Shown here: piece after piece, positions 37,992 to 46,360 of the stretch
Numbering within the stretch: position 1 is the first letter of the stretch
How the letters are laid out: each line of letters begins with the position of its first letter
Origin: Limibacillus sp.
GTDB taxonomy: Bacteria > Pseudomonadota > Alphaproteobacteria > Kiloniellales > CECT-8803
Assembly (NCBI GenBank): GCA_037379885.1
Contig: JARRJC010000002.1
Coordinates: forward strand, 146,966-210,965
Direction of reading: 5' to 3'
DNA: 64,000 nucleotides
Position numbers and translations under genes: made by a program
The notes under the pieces: generated by a model
Databases searched by the model: none
The model's input: only the letters and a program-made list of their open reading frames with translations
Told to the model about the DNA's origin: nothing

Positions 37992-38020
37992 TTGACCCTC
38001 TACCGGGGGCTCACTAGATT
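37992..38020 (+). promoter_or_regulatory. sigma-70 promoter of hrcA-grpE with GANTC on the -10
   Basis: TTGACC (37992-37997), 17 bp, TAGATT (38015-38020). A GANTC site (GATTC, 38017-38021) overlaps the -10 hexamer, so CcrM methylation could affect it. I searched for a CIRCE dyad (TTAGCACTC-N9-GAGTGCTAA) between rph and hrcA and saw none. Confidence 0.6.
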
Positions 38021-38050
38021 CAGGGTCTTATAGGATACCGCTTGAGGAAC

Positions 38051-39127
38051 ATGTCCAAGCTCATCGACGCAGAAGCACTGAAGCTGAAGGGGCTGAACGA
38101 GCTCAACGAGCGTTCGCGCGAGATTTTCCGTCATATCGTTGAAGCCTACGTCGAGACCGGCGCGCCCATCGGCTCGCGCACCCTGTCGCGCAAGATGGGC
38201 ATGGATCTCTCCTCGGCCACCATCCGCAACATCATGGCCGACCTCGAAGAGGCCGGGCTGCTCTATGCGCCCCACACCTCGGCGGGACGCCTGCCGACCG
38301 ATGCGGGCCTGAACCTCTTCGTCCACGGCCTGCTGGAGCGAGGCAACCTCAGCCGCGAGCAGCAGCGCCAGATCGAAGAGCAGTGCCTCGCCAAGGGCAG
38401 AGGCTACTCCGAGGTGCTGGAGGAGGCGGGCTCCATCCTCTCCCAGCTCTCGCACTGCGCCGGGCTGGTGGTCGCGCCCAAGGTCGACGAACCCCTGCGC
38501 CATATCGAGTTCGTGGCGCTCGGGCCGGGCCGCGCGCTGGTCGTGATGGTCACCGACTCCGGCAAGGTGGAGAACCGGGTGATCGACGTGCCGGTCGGCC
38601 TGCCGCCCTCGTCACTGGTTCAGGCCAGCAACTTCCTGACCGCACGCCTGGTCGGACGTTCGCTGAACGAGGCGCGCAGCCTGATCACAAAGGAACTCTC
38701 CGAGAAGAAGGCGCAGCTCGACGGGCTGACCACGCGCCTTGTCGAAAGCGGACTGGCCACCTGGTCGGAAGGCGGCGAGCGCGGCGGCGCGCTGATCGTG
38801 CGCGGTCAGGCGCAACTGCTCGAGGACGTGACGGCGCTGGAGGACCTGGAGCGGGTGCGCCAGCTCTTCGCCGCGCTTGAGGCGCGCGAGACCATGCTGC
38901 GCCTCTTGAACCTGACCGAGACCGCCGAGGGCGTGCAGATCTTCATCGGCTCCGACAACGAGCTCTTCGGCATGGCCAACTGCTCCATGGTGGTGGCGCC
39001 CTACCAGAACAGCCAGCAGCAGATCGTTGGCGCGATCGGCGTGATCGGACCGACCCGCATGGACTACGGCCGGATCATTCCCATGGTCGACTACACCGCC
39101 AAGGTGATCGGCCGCTTGGTGGGTTAG
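38051..39127 (+). CDS. hrcA: heat-inducible transcription repressor HrcA
   Basis: 358 residues from ATG 38051; a TTG at 38042 is in frame. N-terminal winged helix (LNERSREIFRHIVEAYVETGAPIGSRTLSRK), then LSSATIRNIMADLEEAGLLYAPHTSAGRLPTD-like signature, a GAF-like core and the C-terminal VIGPTRMDYGRIIPMVDY motif. HrcA binds CIRCE and represses groESL. No CIRCE copy is seen in this window, so its target lies elsewhere. Confidence 0.97.
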   Translation: MSKLIDAEALKLKGLNELNERSREIFRHIVEAYVETGAPIGSRTLSRKMGMDLSSATIRNIMADLEEAGLLYAPHTSAGRLPTDAGLNLFVHGLLERGNLSREQQRQIEEQCLAKGRGYSEVLEEAGSILSQLSHCAGLVVAPKVDEPLRHIEFVALGPGRALVVMVTDSGKVENRVIDVPVGLPPSSLVQASNFLTARLVGRSLNEARSLITKELSEKKAQLDGLTTRLVESGLATWSEGGERGGALIVRGQAQLLEDVTALEDLERVRQLFAALEARETMLRLLNLTETAEGVQIFIGSDNELFGMANCSMVVAPYQNSQQQIVGAIGVIGPTRMDYGRIIPMVDYTAKVIGRLVG

Positions 39128-39217
39128 AAGCCGATCAGCGGTTGAATTCCGCCCGCCGCCTCCCCATAACTGCCCCGAACCCCGATACCCCAACGCCTTT
39201 CGAAGGAAGCGACAATC

Positions 39218-39844
39218 GTGAGCGAAGAGGCCGACAAGAAAAAGCCGAGCGGGCAGGACACGCCCGAGACGCAAGCGCCCGAGACGGAAGCGCCCGAAAC
39301 GGAAGTTTCCGAAGAAGAGCCGATGGAAGCTTTGCCTGAGGACGCTGACGCCGAGCAGGAGGCTGACGAGTCCGCCCCCGATCCCATCACCGAGCTGCAA
39401 CAGCAGGTCGGCGAGTTGAAGGAGGCGCTGCTGCGCGCCATGGCGGAGACGGAGAACACCCGCCGCCGGGCCCAGCGGGAGAAGGAGGAGGCGCTGAAGT
39501 TCGCGCCGGGTCCTCTGGCGAAGTCGCTGCTGCCCGTGGCCGACAACCTGCGCCGCGCGCTCGAGTCCGTGCCGGAAGAGGCGCGCAAGGACGGCGCGCT
39601 CGCCAACCTCATCTCCGGCATCGAGATGACCGAGAAGGAACTGCAAAGCGCCTTTGCAAAGCACGGCATCGAGCGGATCGAACCGCTGGGCGAGAAGCTC
39701 GACCCCAACTGGCACGAAGCCATGTTCGAGGTGCCGGACGCCGACAAGCCCGCCGGGACCGTGGTTCAGGTGGTGGAGGTCGGCTACCGGCTGCAGGACC
39801 GTTTGCTGCGCCCCGCGCGGGTCGGCGTCAGCCGAAAGCCCTGA
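39218..39844 (+). CDS. grpE: nucleotide-exchange factor GrpE
   Basis: 208 residues from GTG 39218 after GAAGGAAG. The N terminus has PET-rich repeats (PETQA, PETEA, PETEV), then a long coiled coil (about 55-110, ITELQQQVGELKEALLRAMAETENTRRRAQRE) and a C-terminal beta domain (MFEVPDADKPAGTVVQVVEVGYRLQDRLLRPARVGVS). It releases ADP from DnaK. Located 90 bp after hrcA, as usual. Confidence 0.97.
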   Translation: MSEEADKKKPSGQDTPETQAPETEAPETEVSEEEPMEALPEDADAEQEADESAPDPITELQQQVGELKEALLRAMAETENTRRRAQREKEEALKFAPGPLAKSLLPVADNLRRALESVPEEARKDGALANLISGIEMTEKELQSAFAKHGIERIEPLGEKLDPNWHEAMFEVPDADKPAGTVVQVVEVGYRLQDRLLRPARVGVSRKP

Positions 39845-39853
39845 CGGGCGCGC

Positions 39854-40351
39854 CTAGCGGCTCTTGCGCCGCAAGTGATAGCGGTCCGCCTGCACGCCGT
39901 CGGGCGGAGGCAGGCTTTCGGCGCCCTGGAAGGACATCTGCTGATCGCTGATCAGAATCCCGCCCGGCATCAGTAGAGCGCCCAGAAATCCCTCTATGGC
40001 CCGGGCCAGGCGGGCGTTCGCGGCTTCGTCGCCGGAGCCGATGTCGGCATGGATCAGCGCCACGCGGCCTGAAAAGCGCTCCAGCGCCCTTGGCAGGCAG
40101 TCCAGGAAATCGCCCAGAAAAAGGTGCGCTTCGTCCGGCACGCAGTCGGGGTGGGCGCGCACTTCGCGTTCGAACACGAAGATCTCACGGCCGGGCAGCA
40201 GCTCTCGAAGGTGGTCGTAGGTGCGGCCGTTGCCGAGCCCGACCTCGAAGACCGGGGCCTCGGCCGGCAGATCCTTCAGGAGGCCGGCGGCGGCATCAAG
40301 GCAGGCGCGCTGGGCTTCCAGGCGGCGGATGACGCTGTCCAGGCGGCTCAT
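39854..40351 (-). CDS. small class I SAM-dependent methyltransferase
   Basis: 165 residues. SAM site PVFEVGLGNGRTYDHLRELL (motif I, about 33-52) with a shorter family core and no obvious substrate domain; DIGSGDEAANARLARA and LMPGGILISDQQM are later strands. Third gene of an ABC/CNB/methyltransferase operon, 3 bp after the CNB gene. The substrate is unknown. Confidence 0.85.
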   Translation of the reverse strand: MSRLDSVIRRLEAQRACLDAAAGLLKDLPAEAPVFEVGLGNGRTYDHLRELLPGREIFVFEREVRAHPDCVPDEAHLFLGDFLDCLPRALERFSGRVALIHADIGSGDEAANARLARAIEGFLGALLMPGGILISDQQMSFQGAESLPPPDGVQADRYHLRRKSR

Positions 40352-40354
40352 GGA

Positions 40355-40825
40355 TCAGGAACTGCCCTTCATGCTGTCCAGTTCCTCGCGCAACTTGCGC
40401 TGCGCGGCGGTCGACATCTCCAGGCGGTGCGCCAGCACCCGCATGATCTCCAAGGCCATCTCGGGAAACTCCCGCGCCATGCGCAGGAAAAGGTCCTTGG
40501 TGAGCTTCAGGGTCACCAGCTTCTCGGCGGCCTCGACGCTGGCCGTGCGGGGCACGTCGCAGAGGATCGCGATCTCGCCGACGATCTCGTTCTTCTTCAG
40601 GGTTGCGACCTTGATCTCGTGCCCGTCGGTGCGCACCAGGATGTCCGCCGCGCCCTCCAGGATGATATAGGCTGCGTCCCCTGCGTCCCCCTGCTCGAAG
40701 AGCCGCTGGCCGGGCTTGTAGGTCAGACGTTCGCTGGCGAAGGCCATCAGCTTCAGCCGCGCCGGCTCAATATTGGCGAAGAGCGGCACGTGGCGCAGCG
40801 CTTCGACTTCTTGATCCAGGCTCAT
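40355..40825 (-). CDS. stand-alone cyclic-nucleotide-binding domain protein
   Basis: 156 residues. A single CNB domain (about 14-130) with the phosphate-binding cassette VGEIAILCDVPRTASVEA, which retains the Glu and Arg that grip the cyclic phosphate, so nucleotide binding is credible. No DNA-binding helix-turn-helix follows, only a short helical tail (RVLAHRLEMSTAAQRKLREELDSM). It is probably a regulatory subunit rather than a Crp-type factor. It lies between the ABC and methyltransferase genes, 52 bp after the former. Confidence 0.88.
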   Translation of the reverse strand: MSLDQEVEALRHVPLFANIEPARLKLMAFASERLTYKPGQRLFEQGDAGDAAYIILEGAADILVRTDGHEIKVATLKKNEIVGEIAILCDVPRTASVEAAEKLVTLKLTKDLFLRMAREFPEMALEIMRVLAHRLEMSTAAQRKLREELDSMKGSS

Positions 40826-40877
40826 GTCTTCTCTCCCGTAGGTTATTTTGCTTTGTTCTTATCGCCTTTGGTTCCGG

Positions 40878-43601
40878 TCATCCCGCCGATCCGGAGGAGG
40901 CCAGGAGGGCGCTCAGTTCACTGCCCTCCTTTTCGAGTGACTTGACCTCGCCCGATTCCACCAGGCGCCCGTCGCGCAGGACCGCCACCTCGCCGAACAG
41001 GGTCGCCAGGTCAGGCCGGTGCAGCGCCCAAAGCACGCCGCGTCCCGCGCGCGCCTCCAGAATCGCCTTGGTCAGACGGTGTTGCGAGGTGCCGTCCAGC
41101 GCGGTCATCGCGTTGCTGACGATCAACAGGTCCGGCTCCTTCACCAGGGCGCGGGCCAGCGCCAGTTTCTGCTGCTGGGCGTTGGAGAGGCGCTTTCCGC
41201 CAAAACCGATGTCGTACTCCATGCCCATCGCCATGACCTCGTGCCGCAGCCCCCGTTCTTCGAGGATATCCAGGATGATCTTCTGGATTGTCTCGTCGGC
41301 CCGGGCCTGGCCGTGGGCCAGCCGCCCGAACAGGATGTTGTCCTGCAGGGTCGCCGCTGCGTTGTAGCTCTCGGGTTCGTAGAAGGCGATGCCGTCGCGC
41401 TCGGCCTCCGGCAGCCGCTCGGCGAAGGCCTTGCGCGCCTTGACGATCCGCTCTTCCAGGCTGTCGTCGATCAGGCTCAGGCGGTGGCGCTCCTCGATGT
41501 AGTTCAGCGCCAGCTTCATCAGGCGGCGCTCCTCCTCGTCGGAGAGGCCCGCCAGACCGCCCTTCTCGGTCTTGACGACCAGCGTCTTGAACTCCGGCAA
41601 CTCCTCGGCCTCGATGAAGGAGAACTGCTCGAAGAAGGGATGGCCCGGCGGCAGATCGGCGAAGATCTCCACCATGGTGCGGGCGATCTGCAAACCGATC
41701 TTCTCAAGGTCGTCGAGCAGATCCGCTTCTTTCAGGGCCTCCCGCAGCACCGGATGGGCCGGCAGGGCGTCGCCCTTGAAGGCGTCATCCAGCGGCAGGC
41801 CGAAAAGCAGGTTCTCGGCCAGGGACGCATTGGCGTTGAACTGCTCCGGGTCGAAGCGGACGACCAGCTCCTCTTCGTCCTCCTCGGCGAGGCGCTTGGT
41901 GAAGTCACTGCGCGCTTCCAGCACCTTGGCCGCCAAGCCCGGATAGGTCTCCGGGTCGAAGCGCGCCGCCAATCCGAAGCGGTAGAGATCGTCGTCCATC
42001 TCGACCAGACGGCAGGTATCGATCAGCTTCTCACGCAGCTCGTCGAGGTTGGACACTCCGGCGGCGGCATAGTCGATCCAGTCGGCGTCGGTGTCGAAGA
42101 AGGGGTTGCCGGCCGAGTGGGCCTCGCGCTCCAGATCGTGCAGACGCTCGCGCTCTTCCGGGTCCAGCTCGCCCCGGTCGTTCGGGGCGTGCTTCAGGCT
42201 GTAGACGAGGTTGTCGCCGAGCGAGCCGCCGAAGAGATAGGCGGCGCCGTCCACGAAGGAGAGACGGCGCCCGGTCACGGCCTCTGGCAGGCTGTCGAGA
42301 TCGTAGCCGCCGATCGAGAGGTTGCCGCTGGTGAGCGGCTCCAGGGCCGCCACCGCGCCCGCGAGAACCTCGCGCCCGCCGCCGGACGGCCCAACCAAGG
42401 CCACATGACTGGTCAGGGGTACGCTCCAGGAGACGCTGTCGAGGACCTTGTTCTCGGCGTCATCGACGATGGTGGCGCTGGCAAGCTTGATCTCGCCTTC
42501 CAGCTTCGCCAGCGGTTCGGCGTCGACGGCCTGACGCTTGGAGTCCAGCAGAACCGGGGGCGCGAACTGTTCGATCACCTGTTCGTACTTGATCTGCACG
42601 TCCTGACGCTGCTGGTCCCAGTCGATCAACTCCTTGATCGGCGAGGGCAGGTCCTTGTAGGCGGCGATCACGGCGACCAGCGCGCCGATATCGAGCTGGC
42701 CCTGGATCGCCAGCACACCGCCCACGGAATAGAAGATGAAGGGCGTCAGCTGCGCCAGGAAGTTGTTCAGGAACTTCACGAAGAACTTGCGGCGGAAAAT
42801 CTCGTAGCGGATGCCGAAGATCTCACCCAGCCGCTTGACCACATCGCCGCGCTCAAGGTTGGAGGTGTCGTGGGCATGGATCTCGACGCCGCCCGCCACC
42901 ACCTCGCCGATGCGCCCGGCCAGTTGGCGCGCCGTCAACTGGCGGCGGCGGCCAAGGCGCAGGATTGGCGTGCGCAGCTTGGGAATCAGGAAGGCCTGCA
43001 GGAGCACGATGGCCAGCGCCACGCTGCCCAGCCAGACCGACTGAACCATGATGAAGACCATGGCGGTCAGCGCCTGCCCGCCGAGGAACACCGGGTTGAC
43101 GAAAGCCTCGCCGATGAAGCCGCCCAGCGGTTCGACCTCGTCCTTGATCATGGTCGCGGCTTCGGCCTGCTTGACGCGGCGCAGATAGGGCAGCGGGAAG
43201 CGCAGCAGCCGGTCGGTGAGCTGGAAGCGCAGACGGCGCAGCATGCGCTCGCCCAGGCGGCCCTTGCGCGTGTTGATCACGAACTTGAAGAGACCGTTGA
43301 CCACCACGAGGCTCAGAAAGGCGAAGCTCAGCGACAGCAGCGCGCCCTGCTGCTCAAGATCGAAACCCTGGAACAGCGTGATCCCATCGCCGATCGGCAA
43401 GGTGATCCCGAAATAACTCTGGGTGGACCCCGGCGAGGTGAAGCCCTGACCCTGAATGCCGTCGTTGACGATCTGCTTGGGCAGGTCCAGCGAGATGTAA
43501 TAGAAGGGCAGCGAGATCAGCACCATCGCAAGGATGACGATCTGCTCCTTCTTGCTGTTGCGCCAAATGTAGCGGAACAGGCTGGTTTCCAATTGGTCCA
43601 A
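40878..43601 (-). CDS. ABC-exporter-like protein with degenerate, internally repeated ATPase domain
   Basis: 907 residues from TTG 43601, chosen for the GGGGGAG seven bases upstream; an ATG at 43742 adds 47. The first 340 residues form a six-helix ABC-exporter transmembrane domain. In the nucleotide-binding domain the Walker A reads GPSGGGRE instead of GxxGxGK[ST], the signature is LSNAQQQ rather than LSGGQ, the Walker B region ends VSNAMTALD instead of DEPTSALD, and the Q-loop Gln is replaced. About 300 residues separate Walker A from the signature instead of about 100, containing repeats of a TLxDNILFG-type segment. The His in LWALHRPDL remains. ATPase activity is therefore doubtful. Confidence 0.85.
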   Translation of the reverse strand: MDQLETSLFRYIWRNSKKEQIVILAMVLISLPFYYISLDLPKQIVNDGIQGQGFTSPGSTQSYFGITLPIGDGITLFQGFDLEQQGALLSLSFAFLSLVVVNGLFKFVINTRKGRLGERMLRRLRFQLTDRLLRFPLPYLRRVKQAEAATMIKDEVEPLGGFIGEAFVNPVFLGGQALTAMVFIMVQSVWLGSVALAIVLLQAFLIPKLRTPILRLGRRRQLTARQLAGRIGEVVAGGVEIHAHDTSNLERGDVVKRLGEIFGIRYEIFRRKFFVKFLNNFLAQLTPFIFYSVGGVLAIQGQLDIGALVAVIAAYKDLPSPIKELIDWDQQRQDVQIKYEQVIEQFAPPVLLDSKRQAVDAEPLAKLEGEIKLASATIVDDAENKVLDSVSWSVPLTSHVALVGPSGGGREVLAGAVAALEPLTSGNLSIGGYDLDSLPEAVTGRRLSFVDGAAYLFGGSLGDNLVYSLKHAPNDRGELDPEERERLHDLEREAHSAGNPFFDTDADWIDYAAAGVSNLDELREKLIDTCRLVEMDDDLYRFGLAARFDPETYPGLAAKVLEARSDFTKRLAEEDEEELVVRFDPEQFNANASLAENLLFGLPLDDAFKGDALPAHPVLREALKEADLLDDLEKIGLQIARTMVEIFADLPPGHPFFEQFSFIEAEELPEFKTLVVKTEKGGLAGLSDEEERRLMKLALNYIEERHRLSLIDDSLEERIVKARKAFAERLPEAERDGIAFYEPESYNAAATLQDNILFGRLAHGQARADETIQKIILDILEERGLRHEVMAMGMEYDIGFGGKRLSNAQQQKLALARALVKEPDLLIVSNAMTALDGTSQHRLTKAILEARAGRGVLWALHRPDLATLFGEVAVLRDGRLVESGEVKSLEKEGSELSALLASSGSAG

Positions 43602-43794
43602 AAGCAGGTCTCCCCCAGGGCGCGCCGCCCGTTGTTCCCAGCCATTCCACTTCAAGAGGGGCAGGCGACGCAACACCTTAGCCCGCCCAGCGACAGAATG
43701 ATGCAGCGCAATATGCTTTCCCAATCCGCGCGCCTGTGGCATCGTTCTCCGACCAACGCCGGCAAGGGACGAGCGCGAAGGGACTTATCAGCCC

Positions 43795-45018
43795 ATGGCA
43801 AAGACCGTCAGCAGGGACCGGCGCGTCCTCATCTACAGTCATGATTCCTTCGGCTTGGGTCACCTGAGGCGCTGCCGCGAGATCGCCCACCATCTGGTGG
43901 CCTCCTCGGAATCCCTCTCGGTCCTGATCCTCTCCGGATCGCCGATCATCGGCTCCTTCGATTTCCGCAGCCGCGTCGACTTCATCCGCATCCCGGGCGT
44001 CATCAAGCTGCGCAACGGCGAATACACCTCGCTCAACCTGCCGCTGGCGGTCGAGCAGACCATGGCGCTGCGCGCTTCGATCATGGAGCACACCGCGGAG
44101 ATCTTCGATCCCGACCTCTTTCTGGTGGACAAGGAACCGCTCGGCCTGCGCGGCGAGGTCGAATCGACGCTCCAGATGCTGCGCGCCAAGGGCACGCCCT
44201 GCGTTCTCGGCCTGCGCGACGTCATGGACGACCCCGGCCTGCTGGCCGCGGAGTGGGAGCGCAAGCAGGCGGTGCCGGCGCTTGAGAAGTACTACGATCA
44301 GATTTGGGTCTACGGCCTGCCGCAGATCTGCAACCCCCTGGAGGGCATCAAGCTATCGCCCTCGGTCCAGCAGCGCATCCGCTACACCGGTTACCTGAAG
44401 CGCAGCGTCCCCCAGCAGGTCAGCAAACCCCGGCTGGAGAAGATCGACGAGCCCTACATCCTGGTGACGGTCGGCGGCGGCGGGGACGGCGAGGAGATCA
44501 TCGACTGGGTGCTGCGGGCCTACGAGAGCGATCCGACCATCCCCTACCCGGCGCTCTTGGTCCTCGGCCCCTTCATGGGCGGCGAACATCAGAACGAGTT
44601 CCTGGGCCGCGCGCAGAAACTGGCGAAGGTCGAGGCCATCACCTTCGACGCCCACGTGGAAAGCTTGATGGCGCGCGCCGCGGGCGTGGTCTGCATGGGC
44701 GGCTACAACACCTTCTGCGAGGTGCTGTCCTTCGACAAGAAGGCCGTCATCGTGCCGCGCACAGAACCGCGCATGGAGCAGTACATCCGCGCCTCCCGAG
44801 CCCAGGACCTGGGGCTGGCGCGCATGCTGAAGAACGAGGGACCGCGCCCCGCCACGGACATGGCGACGGCGATCCGCAACCTGCCGCAACAGCAGCCGCC
44901 CTCTCATTCCGTGATCCCCGGCCTTCTCGACGGTGCGGAGAACGTGCAGAAGCTCGCCTCCCAATGGCTCGATTCGGGCCGGGCGCAGTCGCGCGCGCTG
45001 TTCCGCCGCCGCGTCTGA
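43795..45018 (+). CDS. MurG/GT28-like glycosyltransferase
   Basis: 407 residues. GT-B fold with an N-terminal RRVLIYSHDSFGLGHLRRCREIAHHL, a glycine-rich loop IYSHDSFGLGHLRR, and a C-terminal nucleotide-sugar region ITFDAHVESLMARAAGVVCMGGYNTFCEVLSFDKKAVIVPR-like. It resembles PF13528-type GT28 proteins and is a paralog of the gene at 48086 (IYVQHLLGIGHIRR). First gene of the plus-strand glycan series and divergent from the ABC operon, 193 bp apart. The donor and acceptor are unknown. Confidence 0.85.
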   Translation: MAKTVSRDRRVLIYSHDSFGLGHLRRCREIAHHLVASSESLSVLILSGSPIIGSFDFRSRVDFIRIPGVIKLRNGEYTSLNLPLAVEQTMALRASIMEHTAEIFDPDLFLVDKEPLGLRGEVESTLQMLRAKGTPCVLGLRDVMDDPGLLAAEWERKQAVPALEKYYDQIWVYGLPQICNPLEGIKLSPSVQQRIRYTGYLKRSVPQQVSKPRLEKIDEPYILVTVGGGGDGEEIIDWVLRAYESDPTIPYPALLVLGPFMGGEHQNEFLGRAQKLAKVEAITFDAHVESLMARAAGVVCMGGYNTFCEVLSFDKKAVIVPRTEPRMEQYIRASRAQDLGLARMLKNEGPRPATDMATAIRNLPQQQPPSHSVIPGLLDGAENVQKLASQWLDSGRAQSRALFRRRV

Positions 45019-45094
45019 ACGGACCGCCGGAGCCGGCGCGGGCTTCGCCGCCGCGCTTGACCCCCGCGCCGCCTTGGCCTCTAACCTTCCAGGC

Positions 45095-46360
45095 ATGAAC
45101 GCGCCCAGAAAAAGCGAGACAGGCAAGGAGCGGGTGGCCGTGGTCCTGAAAGGCTACCCCCGGCTCTCCGAGACCTTCATCGCCCAGGAACTGCTGGCCC
45201 TGCAGGAACGCGGGCTGGACTTCCGGATCGTCTCGCTGCGCCGCCCCACCGACAAGGCGACCCACCCCGTCCATGCGGAGATCAGCGCGCCCGTCACCTA
45301 TCTGCCGGAATACCTTCATGAGGCGCCGGGCCGCGTCTTCAAGGCCTGGCGCAAGGCCCGCCGCCTGCCCGGTTACACCGAGGCGCGGCGCGCCTTCTGG
45401 CGCGATTGGCGGCGCGACCCCACGCCCAACCGCGCCCGCCGCTTCGGTCAGGCCTGCGTTCTGGCCGCCGAGTTCGCCGGTCAGTGCGATTTCCTCTATG
45501 CGCACTTCCTCCACACCCCCGGTTCCGTCACCCGCTACGCCGCCATGATGCTGGGGCTGCCCTGGGCCTGTTCGGCCCACGCCAAGGACATCTGGACGAC
45601 GCCCGAATGGGAGAAGCGGGAGAAGCTGGCCGAGCTTTCCTGGCTTACCACCTGCACCGCCGTGGGCGCGGAGCATCTGGCCGCGCTCAGCCCCGATCCG
45701 GGCAAGGTGAAGCTCATCTACCACGGCCTCGACCTTGAGCGCTTCCCCAAGCGCCGGAGCGGGGCGAGCGACCGCGACGGCAGCGGCGAGCCGGTCCGGC
45801 TGCTGTCCGTCGGCCGTCTGGTCGAGAAGAAGGGCTACGACCTGCTGCTCGACGCGCTCGCCGCGCTGCCGGGCGATATCCACTGGCGCTTCCTGCACAT
45901 CGGCGGCGGGGAGCAGAAGGACGCCCTCAAGGCGAAAGCCGAAAAGCTCGGCATCGCAGACCGGATCGACTGGCGGGGCGCGCAGCCACAGGAGGCCGTC
46001 AAGGCGGCCCTGGACGAGGCCGATGTCTTCGTGCTGCCCAGCCGCATCGCCAAGAGCGGCGACCGCGACGGCCTGCCCAATGTGCTCATGGAGGCGGCCA
46101 GTCAGGCCCTGCCCTGCCTCTCCACCTCCATCTCCGCCATCCCGGAGTTGATCGAGGACGAAAAGACCGGGTTGCTGGTGCCGCCGGAGGACGCTGCCGC
46201 CTTGGGCGGGGCGCTGGAACGCCTGATCCGCGATCCGGCCCTGCGCCAACGTCTGGGCGAGGCCGGAGAGGCGCGGCTGCGCCGGGACTTCGCCCTGGAC
46301 TCCAACATCGCCGGGCTCGCGGCGCTCTTCGGGCTTGAGGCGCGCGAGGACGCGGCTTGA
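45095..46360 (+). CDS. GT4-family glycosyltransferase (colanic-acid/exopolysaccharide type)
   Basis: 421 residues from ATG 45095 (MNAPRKSETGKERVAVVLKGYPRLSETF). The opening VLKGYPRLSETFIAQELLAL resembles WcaL/AmsK-like transferases; YAHFLHTPGSVTRYAA and the C-terminal VFVLPSRIAKSGDRDGLPNVLMEAASQALP hold the retaining GT4 E-x7-E region. It should add a sugar to a surface glycan. The TGA overlaps the next start by one base (TGATG), so the genes are translationally coupled. Confidence 0.87.
   Translation: MNAPRKSETGKERVAVVLKGYPRLSETFIAQELLALQERGLDFRIVSLRRPTDKATHPVHAEISAPVTYLPEYLHEAPGRVFKAWRKARRLPGYTEARRAFWRDWRRDPTPNRARRFGQACVLAAEFAGQCDFLYAHFLHTPGSVTRYAAMMLGLPWACSAHAKDIWTTPEWEKREKLAELSWLTTCTAVGAEHLAALSPDPGKVKLIYHGLDLERFPKRRSGASDRDGSGEPVRLLSVGRLVEKKGYDLLLDALAALPGDIHWRFLHIGGGEQKDALKAKAEKLGIADRIDWRGAQPQEAVKAALDEADVFVLPSRIAKSGDRDGLPNVLMEAASQALPCLSTSISAIPELIEDEKTGLLVPPEDAAALGGALERLIRDPALRQRLGEAGEARLRRDFALDSNIAGLAALFGLEAREDAA

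Noticed and set aside
37872..38050. CIRCE operator at hrcA
   Set aside because: No TTAGCACTC/GAGTGCTAA dyad is present between rph and hrcA.
41019..43844. Long open frame (941 codons) on the plus strand opposite the ABC-like gene
   Set aside because: It is an antisense shadow of a GC-rich gene: Gln/Arg/Leu/Val-rich, no domain, and the opposite strand encodes a clear ABC-exporter membrane domain.
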